Counted from the first letter of the stretch, positions 25,660 through 35,522 are shown. The stretch is 64,000 bases of DNA from Dysgonomonas sp. PF1-14 (GCF_029892965.1 NZ_JARXWN010000012.1:1-64000); one strand, 5' to 3'. Notes: generated by a model not told the origin, from the letters alone. Program-made: numbers and translations.

Positions 25660-26280
25660 ATGAAAAAGTTTATTTTAGCACTTTCTATTCTGTTGAGCGC
25701 AAGCATAGCCTGCCATTCACAGATATATGTAGATAATCAGGGAAATGTGTACGATCAGAGACAAACAACTACTACAACAAGCACTACAAGCAAAACTGCT
25801 GTCAAGAGTTCCGGTTACTCTTCCGGTTCCAAGTTTGATGCGTCTAAACTGACTTTCGGAGGTAACCTCAGCCTGCAATTCGGCGATTATACTGTTGTAG
25901 GTATTTCTCCGCAGGTAGGTTACGATTTCAATAAATACTTTACTGCCGGTGCAGGATTGGGTTATACCTATTATAAAGATAAATATTACGACTACAAATG
26001 GAATGCAAGTTATCTGAGCTTCGACCTGTTCGGGCGTGTTTACCCTATCGAGTATATAGTGCTCGGCATTCAACCTGAGATAAGCCGTATGTGGCAGACT
26101 ATAGATTATTATGGTGCCGGTAAAGTAAGCGAAAGTAAATTTGTACCTTCATTCCTTGTTGGTGCAGGTCTGCGTTTTCAGGGTATGATAGCCATGATAC
26201 AGTACGATGTGGTACAGGATAAGCATTCGCCTTATGGAAACAATATATTTTACAGTGTAGGTTACACATTCAGATTTTGA
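25660..26280 (+). CDS. Outer-membrane beta-barrel protein
   Basis: A 206-residue exported protein. The signal peptide is cleaved after about residue 20 ('SIACHSQ'). A Thr/Ser-rich linker (about 34-60) precedes eight or so alternating strands ('GGNLSLQFGDYTVVGISPQVGYDF', 'FTAGAGLGYTYYKDKYY'), ending in the terminal aromatic 'VGYTFRF' required for barrel assembly. It resembles small OmpW/OMP_b-brl_2 porin-like proteins of Bacteroidota. Its stop codon overlaps the possible TTG start of the next gene. Confidence 0.85.
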   Translation: MKKFILALSILLSASIACHSQIYVDNQGNVYDQRQTTTTTSTTSKTAVKSSGYSSGSKFDASKLTFGGNLSLQFGDYTVVGISPQVGYDFNKYFTAGAGLGYTYYKDKYYDYKWNASYLSFDLFGRVYPIEYIVLGIQPEISRMWQTIDYYGAGKVSESKFVPSFLVGAGLRFQGMIAMIQYDVVQDKHSPYGNNIFYSVGYTFRF

Positions 26281-26285
26281 TAGGT

Positions 26286-26975
26286 ATGAAAAGAATAATA
26301 GTAATTATGTCTATACTTTCCTTTCTGGGGCTTTCGTCACAGGCACAGAGTTTTAATGAACAAGCCGGTTTGCAAAGATATGAGAAAGCCAATGCAGAAC
26401 TGCCTGCACCTGCTGAAGGTGAAAAAAGAGTGGTATTTATAGGTAATTCTATCACACAGGGCTGGGCAGATAAGCATCCCGATTTCTTTAACTCCAATAA
26501 CTATATAGGACGTGGTATCGGTGGACAGACAAGCCCACAACTGTTGTTACGTTTCCGACAAGATGTGATAGACCTAAAGCCTGTAGCTGTAGTCATAAAT
26601 ATAGGTACGAACGATATAGCGGAGAATACCGGTACTTACAATACTGATTTCACGCTCGGAAATATAAAGTCGATGGCCGAACTGGCCGATGCAAACGGCA
26701 TAAAAGTGATTTTGTCTTCAATTACCCCTGCAGGAGAATATCCCTGGAGAAAGGATATAAAGAATGTTCCCGACAAAATAGAATCATTAAATACTAAGAT
26801 AAAGAAATATGCCAATGAAAAAGGTTTTGCATATATAGATTATTTTGCTGTGATGCATGATGAAAACAGAGCATTGATAACCAGCTACGGATACGATGGC
26901 GTGCATCCTACCGAAGCAGGATATGACGTGATGGAAAAAGTAGCAAAAGCAGTAATAGATGAAGTAATAAAATAA
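26286..26975 (+). CDS. SGNH/GDSL-family hydrolase
   Basis: A 229-residue exported esterase-like protein. The signal peptide ends near 'SSQAQS'. All four SGNH blocks are intact: 'VVFIGNSITQGW' (nucleophile Ser), 'GRGIGGQTSPQ' (Gly), 'INIGTNDIAEN' (Asn), and 'DGVHPTEAGY' (Asp/His). Such enzymes deacetylate or deacylate carbohydrates. The GH31 gene follows by 35 bases, suggesting joint action on a glycan. ATG at 26286 is preferred over a TTG at 26277. Confidence 0.9.
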   Translation: MKRIIVIMSILSFLGLSSQAQSFNEQAGLQRYEKANAELPAPAEGEKRVVFIGNSITQGWADKHPDFFNSNNYIGRGIGGQTSPQLLLRFRQDVIDLKPVAVVINIGTNDIAENTGTYNTDFTLGNIKSMAELADANGIKVILSSITPAGEYPWRKDIKNVPDKIESLNTKIKKYANEKGFAYIDYFAVMHDENRALITSYGYDGVHPTEAGYDVMEKVAKAVIDEVIK

Positions 26976-27010
26976 TTTAACCTGTTAACCTTAAATCTAA
27001 ATTTTAAATA

Positions 27011-28606
27011 ATGAAAAAAGCAAGTATCTTTTTTCTGTTTGTAGTATCTCTTTTCTCGGTAGGATTATATGCACAGACAGAAAAAGTAAGTACTGTTCCA
27101 TTCGATGAAAATGAGTATTGGTGGGGAGGTGTAGTAGCCTACGGATCGCAGATGCCGTATATAAAACCTGTGGAAGAATTTAATCTTGCCCTCCAGAACA
27201 ATAACAATCAGGTAGTACCCCTGTTCCTTTCCAATAAAGGGAGGTATATATGGAGCGATCAGGCTTTCAGGTTTGAGATAAAGGATAGGTCTATAGTCAT
27301 AAAATACGACTACGAAACGATAAGTGCAGTCAAAGCCGGCAACACACTCAAAGATGCTTATCTGGCTGCTTGTACAAAATACTTTCCTCCAAGTGGTGTA
27401 TTGCCCGATCCGCTGTTTTTCACTATGCCGCAGTACAATACATGGATAGAGCTGATGTACAATCAGAATGAGGAAGATATAATGAAGTATGCCCAAGCTA
27501 TTATAGACAACGGTTTCCCGAAAGGAGTACTGATGATAGACGATAACTGGCAAAAATACTATGGTAACTTTGAGTTTCGCCCCGAAAAGTTTTCCGATCC
27601 TAAAGCGATGGTAGAAAAACTGCATGCTATGGGCTTCAAAGTAATGCTGTGGATATGTCCGTTTGTGAGTCCCGATAGTCAGGAATACCGTTATCTGATG
27701 TCGAAAGGATATCTGATAAAGAAAAAAGGTTCGTGGGCTCCTGCCATTATCCACTGGTGGAACGGACAAAGTGCATGTTATGACTTTACCAATCCCGAAG
27801 CTGCTGCTTATTTTGTATCGGTGCTGAAAAAGATGCAGACGGATTACGGCATAGATGGTTTTAAATTCGATGCAGGAGACAATTCCTTTTACAATACGAA
27901 GTATATAGACAGCTATAAGAAAGATGCCACCTCTACCGATCATACACTGGCATGGGCTAAGATAGGGCTTGAATTTCCGTTCAACGAATACCGCGCAGGC
28001 TGGCAAATGGGTGGACAGGCACTTGTTCAGCGCTTAGGTGACAAACATTATTCATATGGTGCGTTGCAATCGCTGATACCTGAAATGATTGCTGCCGGAT
28101 TGTTCGGTTATGCCTATGCTTGTCCCGATATGATAGGTGGCGGACAAATATCTTCATTTACCAATCTGAATGTTAAGGATTTCAATCAGGATCTGATAGT
28201 AAGGTCGGCACAGGTACACACCCTTATGCCGATGATGCAGTTTTCGGTTGCCCCTTGGCGTGTACTCGATAAGGAACGTTTGTCAATGGTGCGCGATATG
28301 GCACATCTGCACGAAAAATTCGGAACTTATATCATAGAATGTGCACAGGAATCTTCCCGTACGGGTGAGCCTATTATAAGACATATGGAATATACCTTCC
28401 CGAACGAAGGTTTTGCCGAATGCAAAGATCAGTTTATGCTGGGCGATAAGTATATGGTAACACCTGTAGTTGCAGTCGATAATAAAAGGAGTGTGAAACT
28501 ACCGAAAGGCAAATGGAAAGACGATCTGGGAAAAACATACAAGGGCGGGCAAACAATAACGATGGATGTACCGTTAAACAGATTGGTATATTTTGAAAAA
28601 CTATGA
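27011..28606 (+). CDS. Glycoside hydrolase family 31
   Basis: A 531-residue secreted alpha-glycosidase-like enzyme. The signal peptide ends at 'GLYAQ' (about 22). A short N-terminal beta domain precedes the (beta/alpha)8 barrel: '[20 protein letters not shown]' (about 170-190), '[13 protein letters not shown]', and the nucleophile block '[11 protein letters not shown]' (Asp about 287). The C-terminal beta-sandwich '[24 protein letters not shown]' closes it. The lack of the large N-terminal domain of classical GH31 suggests the shorter sulfoquinovosidase-like or galactosidase-like branch; specificity is not known. The stop overlaps the sstT start by 4 nt (ATGA). Confidence 0.88.
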   Translation: MKKASIFFLFVVSLFSVGLYAQTEKVSTVPFDENEYWWGGVVAYGSQMPYIKPVEEFNLALQNNNNQVVPLFLSNKGRYIWSDQAFRFEIKDRSIVIKYDYETISAVKAGNTLKDAYLAACTKYFPPSGVLPDPLFFTMPQYNTWIELMYNQNEEDIMKYAQAIIDNGFPKGVLMIDDNWQKYYGNFEFRPEKFSDPKAMVEKLHAMGFKVMLWICPFVSPDSQEYRYLMSKGYLIKKKGSWAPAIIHWWNGQSACYDFTNPEAAAYFVSVLKKMQTDYGIDGFKFDAGDNSFYNTKYIDSYKKDATSTDHTLAWAKIGLEFPFNEYRAGWQMGGQALVQRLGDKHYSYGALQSLIPEMIAAGLFGYAYACPDMIGGGQISSFTNLNVKDFNQDLIVRSAQVHTLMPMMQFSVAPWRVLDKERLSMVRDMAHLHEKFGTYIIECAQESSRTGEPIIRHMEYTFPNEGFAECKDQFMLGDKYMVTPVVAVDNKRSVKLPKGKWKDDLGKTYKGGQTITMDVPLNRLVYFEKL

Positions 28607-29808
28607 ATGTAAAAGACTTTATACTGAAAGGAAACCTTGTACTCCAGATATCTATAGGTTTGGTACTTGGAGTACTGTTTGGTTTCTTCTTTCCCGATCT
28701 GGCTGTTCAGGTAGGTCTGTTAGGCGAGATATTTCTGATGGCGCTCAAGGCTGCTGCTCCGGTACTGGTCTTTTTGCTCATTATATCGGCTATAGCCAAC
28801 CATAAAACCGGACAAAAAACCAGTATAAAGTCTGTTCTTATGCTTTACTTACTCGGCACTTTCTTATCGGCAATAGTAGCTGTAATCGTAAGTTTTCTGT
28901 TTCCTTCGACCATTACCTTCAAAGAGGCTGTAGAAACCGATCTTTTACCACCATCGGGAATTCTGGCAGTATTGAAAGATATTCTTTTCAAGATTGTGGA
29001 TAATCCTGTAAATGCCATATTAAACATGAATTTTATAGGAATACTGGCATGGTCGATAGGGATAGGTATTTTTATGCGGAAAGCATCCGATAATACAAAG
29101 CAGATATTTACTGACCTTTCCGATGCTGTTGTAGCTGTAGTCAGGGTTATTATCCGTTTTGCACCCATCGGTATTTTCGGGCTTGTAGCTTCCACTATTG
29201 CAGTTACAGGTTTGAAGACTCTGGCTGAATATCTTCATATAGTGTTGGTATTGGCAGGCACTATGTTGTTCATAGCACTGGTAGTTAATCCGATTATTGT
29301 CTATTGGAAAATAAGGAAGAACCCCTACCCTCTTGTTTTCCTTTGCCTGAAAGAAAGTGGAATAACGGCATTTTTTACCCGTAGTTCGGCAGCCAACATT
29401 CCTGTGAATATGGCGCTTGCCAAAAAACTGAAATTACATGAAGACACCTATTCAGTGTCTATACCATTAGGAGCTACCATCAATATGGAGGGTGCGGCTA
29501 TTACCATTACTGTGCTTACGCTTGCAGCCGCACATACTTTAGGTATTCAGGTCGATCTGCTTACAGCTGTATTGCTTAGTATTGTTGCAGCTTTGGGAGC
29601 ATGCGGTTCGTCGGGCATTCCGGGAGGATCGTTACTTCTTATTCCTGTAGCTTGCAGTCTTTTCAATATACCTATGGATACGGCTATGCTTGTAGTAGGT
29701 GTGGGAATGACTATCAGCGTGATACAGGATTCGATGGAAACAGCCCTTAATTCGTCTACCGATATATTGTTTACTGCTGCTGCTGATATGGGAGAGCGGA
29801 GAAAGTAA
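28603..29808 (+). CDS. sstT: Serine/threonine:Na+ symporter
   Basis: A 401-residue inner-membrane transporter of the dicarboxylate/amino acid:cation symporter family, best matching SstT, which imports L-serine and L-threonine with sodium. Eight or so hydrophobic segments, hairpin 1 '[18 protein letters not shown]' (Ser-rich, about 265-283), '[30 protein letters not shown]' and hairpin 2 '[20 protein letters not shown]' are all visible. It is translationally coupled to the GH31 gene through an ATGA overlap, an odd pairing for an amino acid transporter. MITE copy 2 begins five bases after the stop. Confidence 0.92.
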   Translation: MNVKDFILKGNLVLQISIGLVLGVLFGFFFPDLAVQVGLLGEIFLMALKAAAPVLVFLLIISAIANHKTGQKTSIKSVLMLYLLGTFLSAIVAVIVSFLFPSTITFKEAVETDLLPPSGILAVLKDILFKIVDNPVNAILNMNFIGILAWSIGIGIFMRKASDNTKQIFTDLSDAVVAVVRVIIRFAPIGIFGLVASTIAVTGLKTLAEYLHIVLVLAGTMLFIALVVNPIIVYWKIRKNPYPLVFLCLKESGITAFFTRSSAANIPVNMALAKKLKLHEDTYSVSIPLGATINMEGAAITITVLTLAAAHTLGIQVDLLTAVLLSIVAALGACGSSGIPGGSLLLIPVACSLFNIPMDTAMLVVGVGMTISVIQDSMETALNSSTDILFTAAADMGERRK

Positions 29809-29812
29809 ATTA

Positions 29813-30017
29813 ACGTGAGTTCGAAATAATAGTATCTAAATATCAGCTAGTTATATGTTTTCTTTGTGAGCCTTGTGTAAAACCTTGTGCTCTTTGTGGT
29901 TAAATCTTATTTCTTTTACCACAAAGGACACAAAGAAAAACCACAAAGGGCACGAAATTTGCACCATATATTTTGGAAAACAATTGATTACATACTATTT
30001 TTATATCGAACTCACGT
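29813..30017 (+). mobile_element. 205-bp MITE, copy 2 (inverted relative to copy 1)
   Basis: Begins ACGTGAGTTCG and ends CGAACTCACGT. It is exactly 205 bp, like the copy at 14401, and nearly identical to its reverse complement. The flanks TAAATTA and TAATATA differ at two positions, so the target duplication is less clear here. It starts almost at the sstT stop. Confidence 0.8.
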
Positions 30018-30027
30018 TAATATATAC

Positions 30028-30063
30028 GAAAAAGCACTGCTGGATAATTTAGCAGTGCTTTTT
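30028..30063 (+). terminator. Terminator downstream of sstT
   Basis: GAAAAAGCACTGCT stem pairing with AGCAGTGCTTTTTC, loop of about 8 bases, followed by TTTTC. It was separated from sstT by the MITE. Confidence 0.75.
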
Positions 30064-30172
30064 CTTTTCGGGCGTAAAATATTACGCCCCTACCCGTAAT
30101 ATCTAAACCTTTCATCCTTTTCAAACAACTTTATCAATACCGAAAAAGTATTAACTAAAGCATTTTGAAATC

Positions 30173-30736
30173 ATGAAATATAGCGAAAGACTAGTAGACA
30201 AAATTGTCCGCCTTATCGAACAGGACAGCTACACCATCACCGAAATTTGCAGAACCCTGAAACTAACTACCAAAACCTTTTACGAATGGAAGAAAACCCG
30301 CAGCGACTTCCGCCGAGCCATAGAAGAAGCCGAAGACCGCCGCGACGAATCTCTCGCCACCCTTGTGCGCCACTCCCTGCGCGACCAGCTCGAAGGCTAC
30401 ATAGAAGTCACCGAACGCATCACCTACGAAGACGATGGCTGGGGCGGCGAGAAAATAAAGAACCGCGTAGTGACCAAACGCAAGCGTGCGCCGGGAGCAC
30501 ATGTGATGAAACTCGTGCTCGACCGTCAGGACAAGAAGCGTGAAAAGCAAAAAGAAACGGAACAGACCAGCAGGCCTTTTGTCCTAAAATTCCCGAAAGA
30601 TGCCGATGTGGAAGCCTCCACGCAGATGGTGAATAAATTTCTGGATAAAGTAACCACACCACAACCCCACGAAATCCGGCAACAGGACAATGGGGAGACA
30701 GACGATGACGACAGGTACACAACGGTAATCCTGTAA
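30173..30736 (+). CDS. HTH protein resembling phage terminase small subunit
   Basis: A 187-residue basic protein. The N-terminal helix-turn-helix (1-60: 'KIVRLIEQDSYTITEICRTLKLTTKTFYEWKKTRSDFRRAIEEAE') matches the HTH of small terminase subunits and transposase-like regulators. A charged middle region ('GAHVMKLVLDRQDKKREKQKE') and an acidic tail follow. It is an orphan: no large terminase, portal or other phage gene lies nearby. It is either a domesticated phage remnant or a chromosomal regulator using the same fold. GC content looks higher than in its neighbours, suggesting transfer. Confidence 0.7.
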   Translation: MKYSERLVDKIVRLIEQDSYTITEICRTLKLTTKTFYEWKKTRSDFRRAIEEAEDRRDESLATLVRHSLRDQLEGYIEVTERITYEDDGWGGEKIKNRVVTKRKRAPGAHVMKLVLDRQDKKREKQKETEQTSRPFVLKFPKDADVEASTQMVNKFLDKVTTPQPHEIRQQDNGETDDDDRYTTVIL

Positions 30737-30783
30737 AACCGGAAAGTAATAAAAAACAAAAACAATGCAAAACCGTTACATTC

Positions 30784-30802
30784 GTTACTTTTTAGTTAAA
30801 AT
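30784..30802 (+). repeat. GTTAC-palindrome dispersed repeat, copy 3
   Basis: GTTAC-TTTTTAGTTAAAAT. The preceding 25 bases also match copy 4 (CAATGCAAA...TTACATTC). Confidence 0.6.
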
Positions 30803-30855
30803 ATATTGAATAGTCACTCATTGTAAGCAAATTGCTATACTAACTAAAAAAGTTT

Positions 30856-30863
30856 TATCTTTG
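30856..30863 (+). promoter_or_regulatory. -7 box TATCTTTG of ychF
   Basis: Perfect TAnnTTTG. If used it gives a 5' leader of roughly 215 bases. Confidence 0.55.
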
Positions 30864-31086
30864 TAAGCTAAAAATAAGTAACTGTTTAAATTTGATTGGC
30901 AATCTTGTTTTGTATTATTTCAATATATTTTTTTCTTTTTATTCGCAGGTTTAGCGGGCTAAACCAAGAGTGAAAAGTAGAAAATAGAGAAGAAAGAATA
31001 AAAATAAGAGCCAAAGAATAATCGGAAACAGTTATATGAAATATTTTCGCTCAAATTTAAACTGTTACTAAAACTAAAAGAAAATA

Positions 31087-32190
31087 ATGGCATTACAATG
31101 CGGCATAGTGGGGCTTCCCAATGTAGGTAAATCTACTCTTTTCAACTGTTTGTCGAATGCAAAAGCACAATCGGCTAACTTTCCTTTTTGTACGATAGAG
31201 CCCAATGTGGGGGTAATAACAGTTCCTGACGAAAGGCTGAACAAGCTTGCTGAACTGGTGAAACCAAACCGTATATTACCTACTACTGTAGAGATAGTAG
31301 ATATAGCCGGACTGGTAAAGGGTGCCAGCAAGGGCGAAGGACTGGGAAACAAGTTCCTTGCCAACATACGCGAAACAGATGCCATACTGCATGTACTTCG
31401 TTGCTTCGATGATGATAATATTACCCATGTAGACGGTAGTGTAAATCCTGTACGTGACAAAGAGATCATTGATATAGAGCTTCAGCTCAAAGACCTTGAA
31501 ACCGTTCAGGCTCGTATACAGAAAGTAGAAAAGCAAGCGAAGACAGGCGGAGATAAAGATGCCAAACGTGCTTTCGATATACTTGTACAATTCAGAGAAG
31601 CTCTCGAGCAGGGAAAATCTGCCCGCACAGTGAAGTTCGATAACAAAGAAGACGAGAAGATGGCCAGAGAGCTTTATCTTCTTACCTACAAACCTGTGAT
31701 GTATGTATGCAATGTAGACGAAGGCAGTGCTGTTTCGGGCAATGCTTATGTAGAGCAGGTACGCGAATCGGTAAAAGACGAAGATGCTGAAATACTTATA
31801 GTAGCAGCAAAGATAGAATCGGAAATAGCCGAATTCGAATCGTACGAAGAACGTGAGATGTTCCTTTCGGAAATAGGACTTGAAGAATCGGGAGTTGCCC
31901 GTCTGATAAAGTCAGCTTACAAACTTCTGGGTCTTCAGACATATTTTACAGCCGGAGTACAGGAAGTGCGCGCATGGACTTTCACAGCCGGATGGAAAGC
32001 GCCACAATGCGCCGGAGTGATACATACCGACTTCGAAAAAGGATTTATCCGTGCCGAAGTGATCAAGTATGCCGATTTTATTGCTTTAGGTTCAGAGGCT
32101 GCTGTAAAAGAGGCCGGAAAAATGAATGTCGAAGGAAAAGAATACATAGTGCAGGATGGAGATATAATGCACTTTAGATTTAATGTATAA
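31087..32190 (+). CDS. ychF: Redox-regulated ATPase YchF
   Basis: A 367-residue Obg-related P-loop ATPase that binds the ribosome and is linked to stress responses. The P-loop '[12 protein letters not shown]' (about 8-19), '[30 protein letters not shown]' (G3 region, about 66-95), a helical coiled insertion (about 130-200), and the C-terminal TGS domain ('[32 protein letters not shown]', about 298-330) are all typical. Length is normal. It is preceded by an unusually long leader. Confidence 0.96.
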   Translation: MALQCGIVGLPNVGKSTLFNCLSNAKAQSANFPFCTIEPNVGVITVPDERLNKLAELVKPNRILPTTVEIVDIAGLVKGASKGEGLGNKFLANIRETDAILHVLRCFDDDNITHVDGSVNPVRDKEIIDIELQLKDLETVQARIQKVEKQAKTGGDKDAKRAFDILVQFREALEQGKSARTVKFDNKEDEKMARELYLLTYKPVMYVCNVDEGSAVSGNAYVEQVRESVKDEDAEILIVAAKIESEIAEFESYEEREMFLSEIGLEESGVARLIKSAYKLLGLQTYFTAGVQEVRAWTFTAGWKAPQCAGVIHTDFEKGFIRAEVIKYADFIALGSEAAVKEAGKMNVEGKEYIVQDGDIMHFRFNV

Positions 32191-32314
32191 AATAAATACA
32201 CCTCTCCCCAACCCTCTCCAATAGAGAGGGAGAACAAAGAGAGTAAAAGAAATTGGTCGCTTTGCGGCTCCTCCCCTTTTGGGGAGGCAGGAGGGGTGGT
32301 AATTGAGTATATAA
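32191..32314. repeat. Short GC-rich hairpin repeats after ychF
   Basis: Two palindromic blocks: CCTCTCC-AATA-GAGAGG near 32213-32230 and CTCCCC-TTTT-GGGGAG at 32271-32286. They belong to a family of CT/GA-rich intergenic hairpins also seen in the transfer operon (59471-59488, 61178-61189). Confidence 0.5.
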
Positions 32315-33136
32315 ATGATTATAAATTATGATTCTCCCGGACAGTTGTGCAACAGGATATGGTCGTTAGTACCTTCCATTGCATACGGATTGGAACATGA
32401 GGAAAAAATGCAGGCAGTCAATTTTTCTGAATATTCCGACGGGTTCGAGAATCTTAATGTAAACAAGCTTATCTCTTTTCCTCCTAAAAAGCTTTCACGT
32501 AAGTTTTTCCATTTTCTGAAAGCAAAGGGCTACATACAAAATGGTCGGCCTAATATTTTTTCCAGATTATTCAATCTTAATCTGATCGAAGGCTGGTCGA
32601 ACCGGTTGGGAAATGCTGACATGGTGCAAAGGCAATCGGACGGCATACGTGAGATTTTTACTTTCAGCAAAGGCGTTACCGGAGCTGTCGATCAGGTATT
32701 TTCTTCGGTGCAGGAAGATACAGTAGTGGGAGTACACATTCGCAGGGGAGATTACCGCGAGTGGCTCGATGGCATTTACTACTATGTAGACGAAGATTAT
32801 TACTATATGATGAATACCCTCAACGAACTGTTGACGGCAGAAGGGCATAAGGTAAAATTCCTGTTGTGTTCGAACGAAAGTATAGATTTGGATAATTTCA
32901 AAGGGCTCAACTATTTTGTTATACCCGACTCTTCGGGAATAAAAGACTTGTACGCCCTGTCGAAATGCTCATATATAATAGGCCCTCCCAGTACATATTC
33001 GGAGTGGGCTTCATTCATGGGGAAAGTACCTGTAAAGTATATTACATCTATAAATGAAAAAATAATGCTCTCAGATTTCTCCAGAATCGTATCATTTAAT
33101 AAATTTGAAAACGGAAATGAATTGGTCATAGACTGA
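32315..33136 (+). CDS. Alpha-1,2-fucosyltransferase-like (GT11)
   Basis: A 273-residue glycosyltransferase. The GDP-fucose-binding block H141-I-R143-R144-G-D146-Y147 of GT11/GT23-type fucosyltransferases is intact. The N-terminal 'GQLCNRIWSLVPSIAYG' matches the 'GGLGNQMFQYA...' motif of GT11 in position. 'IIGPPSTYSEWASFMG' near residue 224-239 corresponds to the second conserved loop. It probably decorates a surface glycan or O-antigen in the cytosol. It is a single gene with the acetyltransferase gene following 31 bases later. Confidence 0.82.
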   Translation: MIINYDSPGQLCNRIWSLVPSIAYGLEHEEKMQAVNFSEYSDGFENLNVNKLISFPPKKLSRKFFHFLKAKGYIQNGRPNIFSRLFNLNLIEGWSNRLGNADMVQRQSDGIREIFTFSKGVTGAVDQVFSSVQEDTVVGVHIRRGDYREWLDGIYYYVDEDYYYMMNTLNELLTAEGHKVKFLLCSNESIDLDNFKGLNYFVIPDSSGIKDLYALSKCSYIIGPPSTYSEWASFMGKVPVKYITSINEKIMLSDFSRIVSFNKFENGNELVID

Positions 33137-33167
33137 TCCTTTTATATATATAAAATTATCTGTTACA

Positions 33168-33596
33168 ATGATTTATCCAGCTAGTAAACAAGATTATCCG
33201 GTATTGATAGACGTATGGGAGAGTGCAGTAAAAGCCACCCATGACTTTCTGTCGAAAGAAGATTTTGAATTTTATAAATCTCATATACCTATTTATTTTC
33301 AGCACGTTTCGCTCTATATCTATAAGAATGAGGAAGGAGTAATCAAGGGTTTTCTGGGTATAGAAGATGACAGCATTGAAATGCTTTTTGTAGACAATGC
33401 AAGCAGAGGATCAGGCATAGGAAAGATTTTGCTCGATTATGCCGTAAACAAGCTTAATGCGCGCCGCGTAGATGTGAACGAACAAAACACACAGGCTTTG
33501 AATTTTTATTATCATTTAGGATTTAAGGAAGTAGGCAGGGACGAGTACGATGGAGAAGGTAAGGGCTATCCGATCCTGCATCTGGAAAAACACTGA
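33168..33596 (+). CDS. GNAT-family N-acetyltransferase
   Basis: A 142-residue GNAT acetyltransferase. Acetyl-CoA-binding motif A is 'MLFVDNASRGSGIGKILLDYAV' (about 65-86), with the R/Q-x-x-G-x-G/A signature as RGSGIG. The C-terminal 'DVNEQNTQALNFYYHLGFKEVGR' is motif B. Substrate is unknown. It follows the fucosyltransferase gene closely and may share its transcript. Confidence 0.88.
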   Translation: MIYPASKQDYPVLIDVWESAVKATHDFLSKEDFEFYKSHIPIYFQHVSLYIYKNEEGVIKGFLGIEDDSIEMLFVDNASRGSGIGKILLDYAVNKLNARRVDVNEQNTQALNFYYHLGFKEVGRDEYDGEGKGYPILHLEKH

Positions 33597-33811
33597 TCGC
33601 ATGTTTTATTATTAATTAGTGTAGCTTCACAGTAAAAAATAATAAGACAGTGTATATTTTAAAGTATTATTATTCAGATATTTATAAAATATAAACCTAC
33701 AAATTTCGAGACAAAGAAAGTTCATCCACTCAAGGCATTATAAACTATATGCCAAGAGTTCTTACTTTTGTCTATGCTTAAATGACTATTTTAACCAAAC
33801 ACTTATTTTTT

Positions 33812-34600
33812 ATGAAAAAACTATCATTAGCCTTAGCTCTGATTTTATCATGTAGCTTCACTGCAAACGCACAATTCGGACTTAGCAAGAAACACCTCGA
33901 TGCCGCTAAAAAAACAGCACAGGCACTCACTGTTTCAGATGCGGAAATAGCTCAGTACTGTCAGGAATACGTCGATTGGTCTGACAAGAACAATCCACTA
34001 TGCGAAACTACGGACAAAGGAAAGAAAAAAGAAATTGCAGACAGACTTGCAAAGATCGTTGCCCAGATTCCGCAAAGCGAAAGAAAAGGTATGGATATCA
34101 AAGCATACTATGTAGTAGACCAAAATGCTTTTGCCTGTGCAAACGGTAGTATTCGTGTTTTTGCAGGATTGATGGAACTGTTGACTGACGATGAAATACT
34201 TGGAATCATCGGACACGAAATAGGTCATATAGTGAATAAAGACTCTAAAGGAGCATTTAAAAAAGCCCTTCTTACTTCTGCCCTTAAAGATGCAGTAGGC
34301 TCTACAAGTGGTGCTGCCGCTGCTCTTACAGAATCTCAGCTGGGAGAACTGGGAGAAGCATTGGCCGGTGCGCAGTTTTCGCAAAAAGCAGAATATGCAG
34401 CTGACGATTATGGATACGAACTGCTGAAAAGATGTGGTAAAGACGCCAAAGCAATGGCTTCGTCTCTGCGTGTTATCCAAAAGTTGCAGGATGATGCAAA
34501 TATCGATAAAAGCAAAACAAGACAGCTTTTCTCTTCTCACCCTGAGAGTGGAAAGAGAGCCGAAAAGCTTGATAAGAAATACGAGAAGGAAAACAAATAA
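33812..34600 (+). CDS. M48-family metalloprotease, exported
   Basis: A 262-residue secreted or periplasmic zinc protease like LoiP/BepA domains. The signal peptide 'KKLSLALALILSCSFTANAQ' ends at about residue 21. The zinc motif H135-E136-I-G-H139 is intact, and the third ligand Glu lies in 'QKAEYAADDYGYELL' about 60 residues later. C-terminal 'LFSSHPESGKRAEKL' is typical of the family (STHPxxxxRI). An upstream ATG at 33782 adds ten residues that would spoil the signal sequence, so 33812 is chosen. Confidence 0.88.
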   Translation: MKKLSLALALILSCSFTANAQFGLSKKHLDAAKKTAQALTVSDAEIAQYCQEYVDWSDKNNPLCETTDKGKKKEIADRLAKIVAQIPQSERKGMDIKAYYVVDQNAFACANGSIRVFAGLMELLTDDEILGIIGHEIGHIVNKDSKGAFKKALLTSALKDAVGSTSGAAAALTESQLGELGEALAGAQFSQKAEYAADDYGYELLKRCGKDAKAMASSLRVIQKLQDDANIDKSKTRQLFSSHPESGKRAEKLDKKYEKENK

Positions 34601-34613
34601 GATATCGATTATG

Positions 34614-34639
34614 GAGAGGTGCTATTTTTAGCATCTCTC
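34614..34639 (+). terminator. Terminator of the M48 protease gene
   Basis: GAGAGGTGCTA / TAGCATCTCTC stem with one mismatch and a TTTT loop, followed by TTTATTTT. Confidence 0.7.
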
Positions 34640-34743
34640 TTTATTTTACACTGCAATTTTAATACGGTTCTAATTTGCAGACCAAGAAAAATTCTCTTAC
34701 TTTGTTGAGCCCATATTGGCTGTTAATTTAAAGGTAAAAAGAA

Positions 34744-35400
34744 ATGGCAAATAATAAGATCACCACAGTACTGTTCGGTTTAGACGGAGTTGTTGTAGAC
34801 ACGGAACATGAGTACGACAAATTCTGGAGTAAAATAGCAGAAGATAACGAGTTGAAAATAGATAATTTTTCGTCTATTATCAGAGGTATGACTCTCAGTT
34901 CTGTTATAGAACTTTATTTTGCAATTTCGCCACTTGAAGAAAAACAGGCCATCAGGCAAGCCTGTGCCGATATGGAACAATCCATAGATTACAAAAAACT
35001 GTTGATTCCGGGTGTACTCGATTTTATCGCATATGTTAAAGAATCGGGTTACAGAGTAGGTCTTGTTACCAGCTCACCGACCCATAAAGTACAGGTAGTG
35101 CTCGATCAATTGGCGTTGCAGAATACTTTCGATACCATTATCACTTCCGATAGCATTAAGAAAGGCAAACCCGACCCTATGGGTTACGTTCTGGCAAAGA
35201 CAAATCTGGGCGTACAATCGGGTGAATGTGTTGTTTTTGAGGATTCTTTCACCGGTATCAAGGCAGCTACCTACGCTTTTATGCGGGTAATAGGTGTAGC
35301 TACTACATTGTCAGAAGAGTTTCTTAAAGATTATACTTACGGGACAATTAAGGATTTCACAGAAATGGGAAAAGTAAAAGCTTTTCTTGATAAGATTTAA
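34744..35400 (+). CDS. HAD-superfamily protein lacking the nucleophile Asp
   Basis: A 218-residue protein of the beta-phosphoglucomutase/phosphatase branch of HAD hydrolases. Motif II 'GLVTSSPTHK' (about 99-108), the motif III Lys in 'KKGKPDPMGYV' (about 139-149) and motif IV 'VVFEDSFTGIKAA' (about 160-172) are intact. Motif I reads F-G-L-D-G-V instead of F-D-x-D-G-V: the first Asp, the phosphorylated nucleophile, is Gly (GGT). One base change from GAT would explain it. The second Asp remains. The protein should be unable to form the phospho-aspartate intermediate, so it is either inactive or has a new binding role. Confidence 0.88.
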   Translation: MANNKITTVLFGLDGVVVDTEHEYDKFWSKIAEDNELKIDNFSSIIRGMTLSSVIELYFAISPLEEKQAIRQACADMEQSIDYKKLLIPGVLDFIAYVKESGYRVGLVTSSPTHKVQVVLDQLALQNTFDTIITSDSIKKGKPDPMGYVLAKTNLGVQSGECVVFEDSFTGIKAATYAFMRVIGVATTLSEEFLKDYTYGTIKDFTEMGKVKAFLDKI

Positions 35401-35423
35401 CATTTCATATTAAAAATGTTATT

Positions 35424-35447
35424 AAAAAGTGGCACTAGCCACTTTTT
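35424..35447 (+). terminator. Terminator of the HAD gene
   Basis: Perfect 10-bp stem AAAAAGTGGC / GCCACTTTTT with loop ACTA and a following T-run. Confidence 0.88.
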
Positions 35448-35522
35448 TTATTTACTTTTACATCAGACAAAAAAGACCCAGATTAGCCCGGATTTTAGCT
35501 TGAACTAACACAAAAAAGACTT

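Larger units (their letters stand above)
29809..30172. other. Gap holding MITE copy 2 and a terminator
   Basis: Contains the 205-bp MITE and, after it, a terminator at about 30028-30063. The last 100 bases are AT-rich and would carry the promoter of the gene at 30173. Confidence 0.6.
30737..31086. other. Gap with GTTAC-palindrome repeat and the long ychF leader
   Basis: Contains repeat copy 3 (30784-30802), a TATCTTTG promoter at 30856-30863, and then about 215 bases of leader before ychF. The leader has one perfect 8-bp hairpin at 30948-30965 (GGTTTAGC-GG-GCTAAACC) not followed by a T-run. No upstream ORF is evident. Confidence 0.5.

Noticed and set aside
27065-28006. 313-codon minus-strand frame inside the GH31 gene
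   Set aside because: Antisense shadow of a strongly supported gene, with His/Cys/Tyr-rich composition.
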